A stretch of DNA of 51,547 bases, taken from Candidatus Kaiserbacteria bacterium. GTDB taxonomy: Bacteria; Patescibacteriota; Minisyncoccia; Phycocordibacterales; JABAAK01. The stretch covers positions 1-51,547 of the forward strand of contig JAPOOC010000006.1 of NCBI GenBank assembly GCA_026713605.1, read 5' to 3'. The first letter of the stretch is position 1. Each line of letters starts with the position of its first letter. Positions 26,438-36,265 of this stretch are shown piece after piece. The notes beneath the pieces were generated by a model that saw nothing but the letters and a program-made list of their open reading frames with translations, had not been told where the DNA came from and did no database searches. The position numbers were made by a program, and so were the translations under genes.

Positions 26438-29107
26438 ATGGTTGCTGCAAAAAAGAAGAAGAAAACGGTGAAAAAAAAGGTTTCTAAGAAGGTGAGTGGC
26501 GCGCGTAGTAGCGGTGTTCCTGCTGGTGATAGTGATTGGATACGGGTACGGGGTGCGTCAACGCATAACTTAAAGCATGTTGATGTTGATATTCCGCGGG
26601 GCAAGATGACGGTGTGTACTGGGTTGTCGGGGTCGGGAAAGTCATCTTTGGCGTTTGATACTATTTTTGCGGAGGGGCAGCGGCGGTATGTTGAGTCGTT
26701 GTCGGCGTATGCGCGGCAGTTTTTGCGGCAGATGCAGAAGCCGGAGGTGCGGGAGATCACTGGTCTGTCGCCTGCTATTTCTATTGATCAGAAGAGTCGT
26801 TCTAACAATCCGCGGTCTACCGTTGCGACTATTACTGAGACCTACGACTATTTGCGTGTTTTGTTTTCACGGGTTGGTGTGCCGTGTTGCCCGTCTTGTG
26901 ATACGGTGATTGAGCGGGTGTCTAAGGAGGAGATTGTCAGGCGGTTGGAGAAGAAGATACAGAAGGAAAAGTGGTTTGCAAGGAATACGAAAGTGGTTGG
27001 TGTGCCGTACAATGATCGGGCGATTGTGCTGTTTGCTCCTGTGGTGATCGGGCGGAAGGGCGAGTACTATCAATTGCTGTATGATATGTTGCGGAAAGGG
27101 TATGAGCGGGCTCGGATTGATGGAAAAGAGTATAGTTTGCGAAATCGGATTACGCTTTCCAAGCAGAAAAAACACACCATTGATATTTTTATTGACTCAT
27201 TGTATTTGAGTGATTATGCGAAGGATCCGAAGGTTTTTCGTGAGCGCTTGTCTGATGCGGTTGAGCGGTCGTTGCACGAGGCGGATGGATTGGTGCGGTT
27301 TGGGTATCCGGATGGCTCTGATGCGCTGGTGTCGTCTCGGTTCTTGTGTCCGAAGTGCGGGTTTTCATTTCCGGAAGTTGAGCCGCGGTTGTTTTCGTTT
27401 AACTCGCCATATGGGGCGTGTGAGGCGTGCAATGGATTGGGGCAGATTGATATGATTGATGATTCTGTGTGTCCGGAGTGTGCTGGTGCGCGATTGCGTC
27501 CTGAGGCACTGCATGTTTTTTTATTGAACAAGGGTGGTGAACGGTTTAATATCAATACTATTATTGGGATGGCTATCACTGATGCGTTGGCGTTTTTTGG
27601 TGGGTTGCAGGTTACCAAGCAGCAGCAGGATATTGTGGAGCCACTGTTTAATGAGATTGTTGGGCGGGTTTCTTTTTTGGCAGATGTTGGGCTTGAATAC
27701 ATGACACTGGATCGGCGGGCGAACACGCTGTCTGGCGGAGAGGCGCAGCGGATACGGCTTGCTTCACAGCTTGGGTCGGGGTTGGTTGGGGCGTTATATG
27801 TGTTAGATGAGCCGACTATCGGTTTGCATCAGCGGGATAATGATCGGCTGATACAGACGCTTACGCGGTTGCGGGATCTGGGGAACACTATTATTGTGGT
27901 TGAGCATGATGAAGACACTATTTTTGCGTCTGATTACCTTGTTGACATTGGTCCGGGGGCAGGGAAGCATGGTGGCGAGGTGGTGGCGTCTGGTTTTCTT
28001 GATTCGCTGTTGTCGGCGAAACGGAATTCGTCTGGGTCGGTAACACTGTCGTACTTGCGGGGTGAGCGGCGGATTGAGGTGCCGGAAAAGCGGCGGAGTA
28101 CCCAGAAAGGGCGGTTGGTACTTGCTGGGGCAACGGCGAATAATATAAAAAATATGACTGTTGAGATTCCATTGGGGCGGATTACGACTATTACGGGGGT
28201 GTCTGGTTCAGGGAAATCAACGCTGCTATATGAACTGGTGTACAAGAATTTGCGGCATAAATTGGATCGGCGCCTGACGGTGGCGAAGGCGTTTCACGCG
28301 AAGCGGTTTACCGGCTATGAGCATCTCAGTCGCGCGGTGCTGGTTGATCAGTCGCCGATTGGGCGGACACCGCGGTCAACTCCGGTTACCTATGTTGGGG
28401 CATTTACTCATATTCGGGATTTATTTGCGTATACCGAGGAGGCGCGGTATCGGGGGTGGAAGCCGGGACGGTTTTCATTTAATGTGGTTGGTGGGCGGTG
28501 TGAGAAGTGTCAAGGGAATGGGGCGGTTGCGGTTGAAATGCACTTCTTGCCGACGGTGTATGTTACCTGTGATGTGTGTTTTGGTAAGCGGTATAGCAAG
28601 GAGGTGTTGGATGTGTTGTATCGGGAAAAGAGTATTTATGATGTGTTGTGTATGTCGGTGGAGGAGTCCGTGCTTTTTTTTCAGGATATTCCTGCGATTC
28701 ATGATCGGTTGCGGTCACTGGAGGATGTTGGGCTTGGGTATTTGGAATTGGGGCAGCCCTCTACCACTCTGTCCGGTGGGGAGGCGCAGCGAGTGAAGAT
28801 TTCGTCTGAATTGTATCGGCCGAGCACCTACAAGACGATATATTTGTTGGATGAGCCGACGGTTGGTTTGCATTATGAAGATGTGGCGCGGTTGATAGAG
28901 ATACTCAACCGACTTGTTGACCGAGGGAACACCGTGTTGTTGATTGAGCATAATCTTGATGTGATCAAGTGTTCCGACTATGTTATTGATATTGGTCCTG
29001 AGGGTGGTTTGCAGGGTGGCACTATCGTGGCGAAAGGTACGCCGGAGCAAGTGGCGAATGTAAAGGAGAGCTACACCGGGCAGTATCTCAAAAGAGCGTT
29101 TCGTTAG
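26438..29107 (+). CDS. uvrA: Excinuclease ABC subunit A
   Basis: Two ABC ATPase halves: GLSGSGKSSLAFDTIFAEGQRRYVESLSAYARQFL, LSGGEAQRIRLASQLGSGL, GVSGSGKSTLLYE. Confidence 0.97.
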   Translation: MVAAKKKKKTVKKKVSKKVSGARSSGVPAGDSDWIRVRGASTHNLKHVDVDIPRGKMTVCTGLSGSGKSSLAFDTIFAEGQRRYVESLSAYARQFLRQMQKPEVREITGLSPAISIDQKSRSNNPRSTVATITETYDYLRVLFSRVGVPCCPSCDTVIERVSKEEIVRRLEKKIQKEKWFARNTKVVGVPYNDRAIVLFAPVVIGRKGEYYQLLYDMLRKGYERARIDGKEYSLRNRITLSKQKKHTIDIFIDSLYLSDYAKDPKVFRERLSDAVERSLHEADGLVRFGYPDGSDALVSSRFLCPKCGFSFPEVEPRLFSFNSPYGACEACNGLGQIDMIDDSVCPECAGARLRPEALHVFLLNKGGERFNINTIIGMAITDALAFFGGLQVTKQQQDIVEPLFNEIVGRVSFLADVGLEYMTLDRRANTLSGGEAQRIRLASQLGSGLVGALYVLDEPTIGLHQRDNDRLIQTLTRLRDLGNTIIVVEHDEDTIFASDYLVDIGPGAGKHGGEVVASGFLDSLLSAKRNSSGSVTLSYLRGERRIEVPEKRRSTQKGRLVLAGATANNIKNMTVEIPLGRITTITGVSGSGKSTLLYELVYKNLRHKLDRRLTVAKAFHAKRFTGYEHLSRAVLVDQSPIGRTPRSTPVTYVGAFTHIRDLFAYTEEARYRGWKPGRFSFNVVGGRCEKCQGNGAVAVEMHFLPTVYVTCDVCFGKRYSKEVLDVLYREKSIYDVLCMSVEESVLFFQDIPAIHDRLRSLEDVGLGYLELGQPSTTLSGGEAQRVKISSELYRPSTYKTIYLLDEPTVGLHYEDVARLIEILNRLVDRGNTVLLIEHNLDVIKCSDYVIDIGPEGGLQGGTIVAKGTPEQVANVKESYTGQYLKRAFR

Positions 29108-29464
29108 GTGGTCAAGAGGAGTGCTTGGCAAAGGGTGTTTATTTGTGCTATGTTGCTAGTGGTTGCTACTTTTATTCTTTGGGAGGGCTTGTTTGTGGAT
29201 GTTGATGTTGTTTATATAGAGGTTTTTTTAATAGGGGAGTTGTCTTTGAAGTTGCAGGATATTTCCCCTCGTGCCGTCCCTGATGTCATTATTTCGGCAC
29301 GAAATGCTATCCGGGAGTATGTTCAGGAGCATGATATCTCTCTTACTCCGGAGATTCAGCGGGGTATAGAGCGAAATATTGTTCTTGCCCTTATTTCTCG
29401 GTGCAGGCTTTCTCCTGCTGTTCGTAGGGTTGTTGAAGAGGCGATTGAGGTGTTTTACGCTTGA
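29108..29464 (+). CDS. Hypothetical small exported/membrane protein
   Basis: N-terminal hydrophobic segment VFICAMLLVVATFILWEGLF; follows uvrA directly. Confidence 0.55.
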   Translation: MVKRSAWQRVFICAMLLVVATFILWEGLFVDVDVVYIEVFLIGELSLKLQDISPRAVPDVIISARNAIREYVQEHDISLTPEIQRGIERNIVLALISRCRLSPAVRRVVEEAIEVFYA

Positions 29465-29477
29465 GATATATGGTTTT

Positions 29478-29518
29478 CATAGGCGACGGTACTTGTTGTG
29501 CAGCGTGCCGTCGCTTTT
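29478..29518 (+). terminator. Terminator-like hairpin
   Basis: GGCGACGGTAC...GTGCCGTCGCTTTTGT. Confidence 0.7.
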
Positions 29519-29736
29519 GTCTTGCGTGTTTTTTCTCTGTGTGTACTATTCTTGACGATGATTTATAAACAGGTTAGTATATATAGTGTCGTGTAAACGA
29601 CAGTAGTGCATGTGGCTCTTTTTTGCACATCGTCCTGTATGGTGTTGGTTGCTTGGCGGGCGGTGAGGTGGTAGTAGCGGAAGGCGAAAAATCCTTGATT
29701 GCAATAATTTTTATTCATATACAGAAAAGAAATACT

Positions 29737-30927
29737 ATGGCAGAAATGTTTGACAGAAGTAAACCCCATATTAATGTGGGAACGATTGGTCATGTTGACC
29801 ATGGAAAAACAACGCTCACGGCGGCTATTTTGAATGTGTTGGATAATGCCGAGGGGTACAGTGCGCGTGTGAAGAATATTGAAGGTATTGATAATGCCCC
29901 TGAAGAGAAGGCGCGTGGTATCACTATTGCGCTTTCGCACAATGAGTACGAAACTCCGAAGCGACACTATGCCCATGTGGATGCTCCCGGTCACGCTGAT
30001 TATATCAAGAATATGATTACTGGTGCGGCACAGATGGATGGTGCGGTTATTGTGGTTGCGGCGACTGATGGGGCGATGCCACAGACCAAAGAGCACATCT
30101 TGCTTGCGCGGCAGGTTGGCGTGCCGAATCTTATCGTCTTTATTAACAAGTGTGACATGGTTGATGATGAGGAGATTATTGAGTTGGTTGAGGCGGAGAT
30201 GCGGGAGCTGTTGACGAAGTATGAGTTTGACGGTGAGAAGACCCCGATAATCCGTGGTTCTGCGTTGAAAGCGCTTGAGGATCCGCAGGGTGAACATGGG
30301 CAGAAAGTGCTGGAGTTGGTGAATACGATGGACGAGTACTTTCCAGAGCCGAAGCGAGAGATGGACAAGCCGTTTTTGATGCCAATTGAAGATATATTCT
30401 CTATTGAGGGTCGTGGTTCTGTTGTTACTGGTAAGATTGAACGAGGTGTTGTGAAGGTGAATGAAGAGATTGAGATTGTCGGTATTAAAGAGACCGAGAA
30501 GACAATCGTTACTGGTGTGGAAATGTTTAACAAGCAGTTGGAAGAAGGGCAGGCAGGTGATAATGCCGGCATTCTTCTGCGTGGTGTGAAGAAAGAGGAT
30601 ATTCATCGCGGGCAGGTGCTTTCGAAGCCAGGAACGGTGACACCTCATAAGGAGTTTGAGGCAGAGATTTATATCCTCTCCAAAGATGAGGGAGGGCGGC
30701 ATACGCCGGTTCTGAACGGTTACAAGCCGCAGTTCTATATTAGAACAACTGATGTGACTGGTGAGTTGAAGTTGCCGGACGGCACTGAGATGGCAATGCC
30801 TGGAGACACGATTAAGACAACTATTTCGCTGATTAATGCGGTTGCGCTGGAAGAGCAGCAGCGGTTTGCTATTCGTGAGGGTGGGAGAACAGTTGGTGCG
30901 GGAGTGGTAACAAAAATACTATCCTAA
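29737..30927 (+). CDS. tuf: Elongation factor Tu
   Basis: [64 protein letters not shown]. Confidence 0.98.
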   Translation: MAEMFDRSKPHINVGTIGHVDHGKTTLTAAILNVLDNAEGYSARVKNIEGIDNAPEEKARGITIALSHNEYETPKRHYAHVDAPGHADYIKNMITGAAQMDGAVIVVAATDGAMPQTKEHILLARQVGVPNLIVFINKCDMVDDEEIIELVEAEMRELLTKYEFDGEKTPIIRGSALKALEDPQGEHGQKVLELVNTMDEYFPEPKREMDKPFLMPIEDIFSIEGRGSVVTGKIERGVVKVNEEIEIVGIKETEKTIVTGVEMFNKQLEEGQAGDNAGILLRGVKKEDIHRGQVLSKPGTVTPHKEFEAEIYILSKDEGGRHTPVLNGYKPQFYIRTTDVTGELKLPDGTEMAMPGDTIKTTISLINAVALEEQQRFAIREGGRTVGAGVVTKILS

Positions 30928-30968
30928 TAACCCTGTCCTTTTATTATTAATATAGGATTATATATAGT

Positions 30969-31313
30969 ATGGCGAATACTAAAAAGCCCGCAAAAGGGTC
31001 GCATATCAATAAGTTACGCATTCGTGTACAGGCGTACGAACCAAGGATATTGGACTCTTCCGTGAAGCAGATTATAGAGACGGCAACACGACTTGAGACG
31101 GAAATTGCTGGTCCTATTCCGCTTCCAACCAAGATCAAGAAGCACTCGGTTAATCGAGCTTCGTTCATCTTCAAATCTTCTCAGGAGCAATTTGAGATGC
31201 GTACACACACCCGCCTTATTGACATCAAGCTTCCGTCTCCGCAGGTGATAGAGGCACTCAGCAATTTATCGTTGCCGGCTGGGGTGTCTATTGAGGCGCA
31301 GATGCTTTCGTAG
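30969..31313 (+). CDS. rpsJ: 30S ribosomal protein S10
   Basis: [26 protein letters not shown]...[11 protein letters not shown]...RTHTRLIDI. Confidence 0.96.
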   Translation: MANTKKPAKGSHINKLRIRVQAYEPRILDSSVKQIIETATRLETEIAGPIPLPTKIKKHSVNRASFIFKSSQEQFEMRTHTRLIDIKLPSPQVIEALSNLSLPAGVSIEAQMLS

Positions 31314-31350
31314 GTGGCGTGTAGCAACCATATCTTATCCATTTTACTTT

Positions 31351-31908
31351 ATGAAATTCGTATTAGGCAGAAAATTACAGATGACGCAATTGTTTGACGA
31401 GAACGGTATTGTGCGCCCGGTGACGGTTGTTGCGCTTGAGCCGTTGGAGGTTTCTTTGTGCCGGACTGATACGCGTGACGGCTATGAGGCAGTACAGGTG
31501 CAGTATGGTGACGACAAGCAGCGACGGAAGGAGTTTCGGGGTGCTGTTACAACGCATGAGGTCGGGAAGTCCATAGACAGTGCTGAGGTATTCAGCCCTG
31601 GAGATGTGGTGCGTGTGAGTGCGCGGTCAAAAGGAAAAGGATTTCAAGGGGTGGTGAAGCGGTATGGCTTTGCTGGCGGTCCGAGAACGCACGGGCAGAA
31701 GCATAATGAGCGGTCACCTGGCTCTATCGGGTCTGGTTTGCGGAATCGCGTTCCGAAAGGGACAAAAATGGGTGGGAGAATGGGTGATAATCGGGTTACT
31801 ATCCGTGGGACGCAAGTGGTTTCTGTTGATAAGGAGCGTGGGTTGTTGCTGTTGCATGGTTCTATTCCCGGTAGGCGAGGCACCCTCGTAGAAATTCAAG
31901 GCGTATGA
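31351..31908 (+). CDS. rplC: 50S ribosomal protein L3
   Basis: MKFVLGRKLQMTQLFDENG...GKGFQGVVKRYGFAGGPRTHGQKHNERSPGSIG. Confidence 0.96.
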   Translation: MKFVLGRKLQMTQLFDENGIVRPVTVVALEPLEVSLCRTDTRDGYEAVQVQYGDDKQRRKEFRGAVTTHEVGKSIDSAEVFSPGDVVRVSARSKGKGFQGVVKRYGFAGGPRTHGQKHNERSPGSIGSGLRNRVPKGTKMGGRMGDNRVTIRGTQVVSVDKERGLLLLHGSIPGRRGTLVEIQGV

Positions 31909-32609
31909 TGGAAGCACCAATCTATAAGCAGGATGGGAGTCAAGCAGGAGCAATGCAGCTTCCTGAGTATTTGTTTACGCTCCCATGGGCAGATGCGTTG
32001 GTGCATCAAGTGGTAACCAGTATCGCAAGTAATCAGCGGTCGGGAACTGCCCATGCGAAAGGGCGGTCGGAGGTGCGAGGTGGTGGGCGGAAGCCGTGGC
32101 GACAAAAAGGAACAGATCGGGCGCGCCATGGATCTATCCGATCACCGTTATGGGTTGGTGGGGGTGTTACTTTCGGTCCGAGTAATGAGAAAAAATACAC
32201 GAAATCAATTAACAAAAAAATGCGAACAAAAGCGTTTTTTACCGTGTTATCTCAAAAGATGCGTGTTGGCACTCTTGCGTTTCTCGACGGTTTTGTTTTG
32301 GAGCAGCCGTCAACAAAAACAGTGTCAGCGTGTATTGAAAAGATATACGGTGAAACGGCAGATAAGAAGAAAAACATCTGCACCGTGGTGTTGTCGGAGA
32401 ATAATGAGGCGTTGCGGAAGAGTTTCGCTAATATACAAGGTGTGGATACCGTCGCATTGGAATCTTTTAATGTCAAAGATGCTTTGCGTGCTCGGAATAT
32501 CCTTTTTTTGGATTCAGTGAGGACTATTGACTATCTGAAGCAGCGGGGTGACAAGATGCAGCAATCGGTGGGAGAGCAGCACACACAACAACCTATTACC
32601 AGCGTATGA
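31905..32609 (+). CDS. rplD: 50S ribosomal protein L4
   Basis: RSGTAHAKGRSEVRGGGRKPWRQKGTDRARHGSIRSPLWVGGGVTFGP. Confidence 0.96.
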   Translation: MMEAPIYKQDGSQAGAMQLPEYLFTLPWADALVHQVVTSIASNQRSGTAHAKGRSEVRGGGRKPWRQKGTDRARHGSIRSPLWVGGGVTFGPSNEKKYTKSINKKMRTKAFFTVLSQKMRVGTLAFLDGFVLEQPSTKTVSACIEKIYGETADKKKNICTVVLSENNEALRKSFANIQGVDTVALESFNVKDALRARNILFLDSVRTIDYLKQRGDKMQQSVGEQHTQQPITSV

Positions 32610-33154
32610 TTTTCGGTCGATTATTTAAAAAGAAGAGAGATGTAACAGCGGATCAGGCGGGTGCCCCAAATGAAGAGGCGCCGGGGGTTGCATTGCCTCA
32701 GGAATATGCCGGTAAAACCACTTCTTCCCAACAGGTTACCAAGAAGACCAAGACAGACAAGAGAAATGTTGCATTGCGCCAAGAAAAGAAGAGGCGTTCG
32801 CGGAAGGTGGTGCACACGAAGCGGTCCTTTCATCGTGGCAACCGGCAATCGGCAGAGGAGGGGGTGTATATCTACGATGTTATTGAGCGACCGGTTATTA
32901 CTGAAAAGTCAGCAAATCACTCGGAGAACGGTGTGTATACTTTTTTTGTGCGTGATACTGCAAATAAGCATACTGTTGCTGATGCTGTTGAGGCGCTGTA
33001 TGGTGTGCGACCGAAAAAGGTTCGGATATTGAAGCAGCCGTCAAAAAAGAAGCGTGTTCGTATCCCCGGCAAGGAGCGGGAATATGGTATGACAGCACGA
33101 CGAAAGAAGGCATATGTTTCTTTGCGTGAGGGTGATACTATTAAACTAACATAG
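32606..33154 (+). CDS. rplW: 50S ribosomal protein L23 with long basic N-terminal extension
   Basis: IERPVITEKSANHSENGVYTFFVRDTANKHTVADAVEALYGVRPKKV; about 85 extra residues at the N-terminus. Confidence 0.93.
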   Translation: MIFGRLFKKKRDVTADQAGAPNEEAPGVALPQEYAGKTTSSQQVTKKTKTDKRNVALRQEKKRRSRKVVHTKRSFHRGNRQSAEEGVYIYDVIERPVITEKSANHSENGVYTFFVRDTANKHTVADAVEALYGVRPKKVRILKQPSKKKRVRIPGKEREYGMTARRKKAYVSLREGDTIKLT

Positions 33155-33159
33155 TGTGT

Positions 33160-34017
33160 ATGGCAGTAAGAGTAAAAAAATATAAACCAAAAACACCAGG
33201 ACTTCGTGGTACCGTATTGCCGTTGTATCGGCGATTGTTGTCGCGTGGGAATGCGCCGCATCGCGCTCTGACTAGTGGGGTGAAGCGCGATGTGGGGAGA
33301 AATAGTGGTGGGCGTATTACCGTTCGGCATAAAGGTGGTGGGCACAAGCGGCTGTATCGCACTATTGATTTTCTGCAGGATAAGTTTTCTATTCCTGCGA
33401 CAGTTGAGTCCGTGGAGTATGATCCAAATCGCTCTTCGTTCATTTCACTTGTTTGTTATGCGGATGGCGAGCGGCGGTATATTGTTACTCCTGACGGTGT
33501 TTCAGTTGGTGATACCCTGCTTACGGCGGAGAAGGCGCCGTTGAAGCCCGGTAACAGGATGATGTTGCGCAATATTCCGGTTGGTACTGCGATTTATAAT
33601 ATTGAGATGAAGGTTCGTGGTGGCGCGAAGATTGCGCGCGCGGCAGGGAACGCAGCAACGCTACTCGGCTATGACGCTTCGTTTGCACATATTAGGATGC
33701 CTTCTCATGAGGTGCGTAAAGTGCCAGCAAACTGCTTTGCATCAATCGGTGCTGTTGGCAATAAAGAGCACCACCTGCGAGTGGTTGGAAAGGCCGGTCG
33801 AAGTCGTTGGATGGGGAAGCGGCCGACCGTTCGTGGAAGCGCCATGAATGCCGTTGATCATCCGTATGGAGGTGGTGAGGGAAAGCAAGGTCGTGGCAGG
33901 CGTCGGGCGGTGACGAAGTGGGGTAAGCCGTCTGGCAAAGGGCAAAAAACAAGGAAGCCGAAGCGGTATTCAAACCCACATATTGTGCGGAAACGGCACA
34001 TGGCAAAGCGGAAGTAA
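33160..34017 (+). CDS. rplB: 50S ribosomal protein L2
   Basis: RNSGGRITVRHKGGGHKRLYR...AMNAVDHPYGGGEGKQGRGR. Confidence 0.97.
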   Translation: MAVRVKKYKPKTPGLRGTVLPLYRRLLSRGNAPHRALTSGVKRDVGRNSGGRITVRHKGGGHKRLYRTIDFLQDKFSIPATVESVEYDPNRSSFISLVCYADGERRYIVTPDGVSVGDTLLTAEKAPLKPGNRMMLRNIPVGTAIYNIEMKVRGGAKIARAAGNAATLLGYDASFAHIRMPSHEVRKVPANCFASIGAVGNKEHHLRVVGKAGRSRWMGKRPTVRGSAMNAVDHPYGGGEGKQGRGRRRAVTKWGKPSGKGQKTRKPKRYSNPHIVRKRHMAKRK

Positions 34018-34075
34018 GTTATTTGACCAATATGAATAATATGAGTACTATATATAGTATTACTAGATATACCCT

Positions 34076-34408
34076 ATGAGATCAGTTAAGAAAGGTCCCT
34101 TTGTGGACATAACATTGTTAAAGAAGATACGCGGAAAAAAGCCGGAGGATGTCGGTGTTGTTACTACTTGGGCGCGGCAAAGTCAGATATCTCCTGAAAT
34201 GATAGGTTTTACTTTTGGTGTGCATAATGGGCGGGTACATACCGAAGTGCTTGTTACTGAGGAAATGGTCGGGCATCGTCTTGGTGAATTTGCTCCATCA
34301 AAGCGGTTTGTTCGGCACGGTGGGAGGATACAGAAAGACGCAGATGATGCGAAGCGGGATGCGGAAATTCAGGCGGCAAAGGCAGCACGGGTGGAGGCAG
34401 ATGCATAA
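34076..34408 (+). CDS. rpsS: 30S ribosomal protein S19
   Basis: [11 protein letters not shown]...[51 protein letters not shown]. Confidence 0.96.
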   Translation: MRSVKKGPFVDITLLKKIRGKKPEDVGVVTTWARQSQISPEMIGFTFGVHNGRVHTEVLVTEEMVGHRLGEFAPSKRFVRHGGRIQKDADDAKRDAEIQAAKAARVEADA

Positions 34409-34752
34409 TGCATATATCGTTTATGAAAGCAACACTCAAAAATTTTAGACAACCCGCGAGAAAAGTTCTCCTTACTGCAAAAGCATTGCGTGGGAAGCCA
34501 GTTGCGCATGCATTGGCAATGTTGCAGATGCTTGACAAGAAGGTTTCTGGTCCAATGCGCAAGCTTATTCTTTCTGCGGTGCATAATGCGGAGCAAGGTG
34601 GCGCCAAGAATACAGATGCCCTGTTGATTCGAGATATTCGAGTTGATCAAGGGGTGATGTTGAAACGATGGCGACCAAGAGCGTTTGGTAGAGCGACACC
34701 GATTCGGCGGCGGTCCAGTACTATACATATAGAATTACATAATAGCGTATGA
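34408..34752 (+). CDS. rplV: 50S ribosomal protein L22
   Basis: RQPARKVLLTAKALRGKPVAHALAMLQML...DQGVMLKRWRPRAFGRATPIRRRSSTIHIEL. Confidence 0.94.
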   Translation: MHISFMKATLKNFRQPARKVLLTAKALRGKPVAHALAMLQMLDKKVSGPMRKLILSAVHNAEQGGAKNTDALLIRDIRVDQGVMLKRWRPRAFGRATPIRRRSSTIHIELHNSV

Positions 34753-35417
34753 CACATTCATCACACCCTTACGGTTTTCGATTAGGCATTACTCGCGATT
34801 GGCGCACTCAGTGGTTTGCCGCTGATCGTAAAAAGTATCGCGCATTACTGCGGGAGGATTATCATATTCGTACTTTTCTTGAGAAAGAGTTGGATAACAA
34901 GATGGTGAGTAGCATTTTGTTTGAGCGGGATCGGGATACTTTGGTAATCACTATTAAAACCGCTCGCCCCGGACTTATCATCGGACGGGAGGGTGTTGGT
35001 ATTGAAGAGTTGATACAGAAAGTGAAGCAGTTTTCTCGTAGGAATGGGTTGAATGATCTCATAAAGATACGAGTAGAGGAGGTGCGTCATGCTGAACAGG
35101 ATGCTATGTTGGTTGCTGAGTCAGTGGTGGAGTCGTTGAAACGGCATATGCATCCACGACGACTGATAAAGCACACTGTTGAAAAGGTGATGGCAAATCG
35201 GAATGTGCAAGGATGTCGGGTTACCATATCGGGACGATTGGGTGGTTCTGAAATTGCCCGAAGTGAAGAGGTCAAGAAAGGGAATATACCACTACAGACC
35301 TTGCGCGCTGATATTGATTATGCGCAAAAAGAGGCAGTCCTTCCGTATGGTACCCTTGGTATCAAGGTTTGGGTGTATAAGGGGGAGATCGAGCAAGATA
35401 ATCAAGAAAGGAGGTAG
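34749..35417 (+). CDS. rpsC: 30S ribosomal protein S3
   Basis: PYGFRLGITRDWRTQWFA...GLIIGREGVGIEELIQKV...GCRVTISGRLGGSEIARSE. Confidence 0.96.
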   Translation: MTHSSHPYGFRLGITRDWRTQWFAADRKKYRALLREDYHIRTFLEKELDNKMVSSILFERDRDTLVITIKTARPGLIIGREGVGIEELIQKVKQFSRRNGLNDLIKIRVEEVRHAEQDAMLVAESVVESLKRHMHPRRLIKHTVEKVMANRNVQGCRVTISGRLGGSEIARSEEVKKGNIPLQTLRADIDYAQKEAVLPYGTLGIKVWVYKGEIEQDNQERR

Positions 35418-35418
35418 T

Positions 35419-35844
35419 ATGTTGTTTCCTAAGAAAGTAAAATATCGGCGATTTCAGCGAATGCGGAGTACTCCTGGCAAGCGGCATGCTGGTCGAGGCA
35501 TTGCGATTAATTTTGGTTCGTATGGTATGCAGGCGATGTCTCAGAAACGGATTCGATCTGGTCAAATAGAGGCGGCTCGGAAGGTGATTGCGCGTACCCT
35601 CGGGAAGACCGGTCGGGTTTGGATTCGTATTTTTCCTGATCGACCTTGGACGCAGAAGGCGGCGGAAACTGGTATGGGAAAAGGCAAGGGGGATCCGCAG
35701 GGGTTTGAGGTTGAGGTACTCCCAGGGAGGATTTTGTTTGAGGTATCCGGTATTTCTGAAGACATTGCCCGCAACGCTGTTATTAAGGCGGGGAAGAAGC
35801 TGCCGTTGAAGGTAAAATTTGTCGTAAAAGACCAGTTTTCTTAG
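35419..35844 (+). CDS. rplP: 50S ribosomal protein L16
   Basis: MLFPKKVKYRRFQRMRSTPGKRHAGRGIAINFGSYGMQAM...RIFPDRPWTQKAAETGMGKGKGDPQGFEVEVLPGRILFEVSG. Confidence 0.96.
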   Translation: MLFPKKVKYRRFQRMRSTPGKRHAGRGIAINFGSYGMQAMSQKRIRSGQIEAARKVIARTLGKTGRVWIRIFPDRPWTQKAAETGMGKGKGDPQGFEVEVLPGRILFEVSGISEDIARNAVIKAGKKLPLKVKFVVKDQFS

Positions 35845-36019
35845 GTTTTTTAAGCCCTTTTTGTGAGATCACAGTTTTTTCAATTACTTCTACGCGTGTG
35901 AATACGCATTTATATACTTTTCACCCAGAAAAATAGAAAAATACCCCTTTTGATGGTAATGCTGCGCAAAGGGCGAGTGTTGCTTATCCTGCTGCTGTTT
36001 CGGGCTCATATGCCCGCAT

Positions 36020-36051
36020 ATCCCGCTGATTGAGCGGGGTTTTGTTTTTTT
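36020..36051 (+). terminator. Terminator after rplP
   Basis: CCCGCT GATTG AGCGGGGTTTTGTTTTTTT. Confidence 0.75.
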
Positions 36052-36126
36052 GCCTATACACCTTGTCATTACTGGATATTTTCACTGCAAATCCGCCGTG
36101 TGTCCCCGCACAGCACCCTCTTATAT

Positions 36127-36155
36127 TTGACAAAAGTATCAAATTATTATATACT
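36127..36155 (+). promoter_or_regulatory. Consensus sigma70 promoter TTGACA-17-TATACT upstream of the RadC/JAB-like gene
   Basis: TTGACA 36127-36132, TATACT 36150-36155, spacer 17 bp. Confidence 0.75.
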
Positions 36156-36167
36156 ATTTTTGATGTT

Positions 36168-36265
36168 CGGTTGGGATTTTCCAACCTCTCTCTACACCTC
36201 ATACTACCATTTTCATACGCTATTAAGCGTGGTGATGTTGTGTGTGCCGGAACATCACCACGCTT
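36168..36265 (+). promoter_or_regulatory. Structured 5' leader: hairpin GGTTGG-GATTTT-CCAACC and a perfect 15-bp hairpin AAGCGTGGTGATGTT/AACATCACCACGCTT ending at the start codon
   Basis: Large arms at 36225-36239 and 36251-36265, ATG at 36266. Confidence 0.8.

Noticed and set aside
29563-30702. 379-aa minus-strand ORF
   Set aside because: Lies antisense to tuf; shadow ORF of a highly conserved gene.
30947-31208. Minus-strand ORFs over rpsJ
   Set aside because: Shadow ORFs antisense to ribosomal protein S10.
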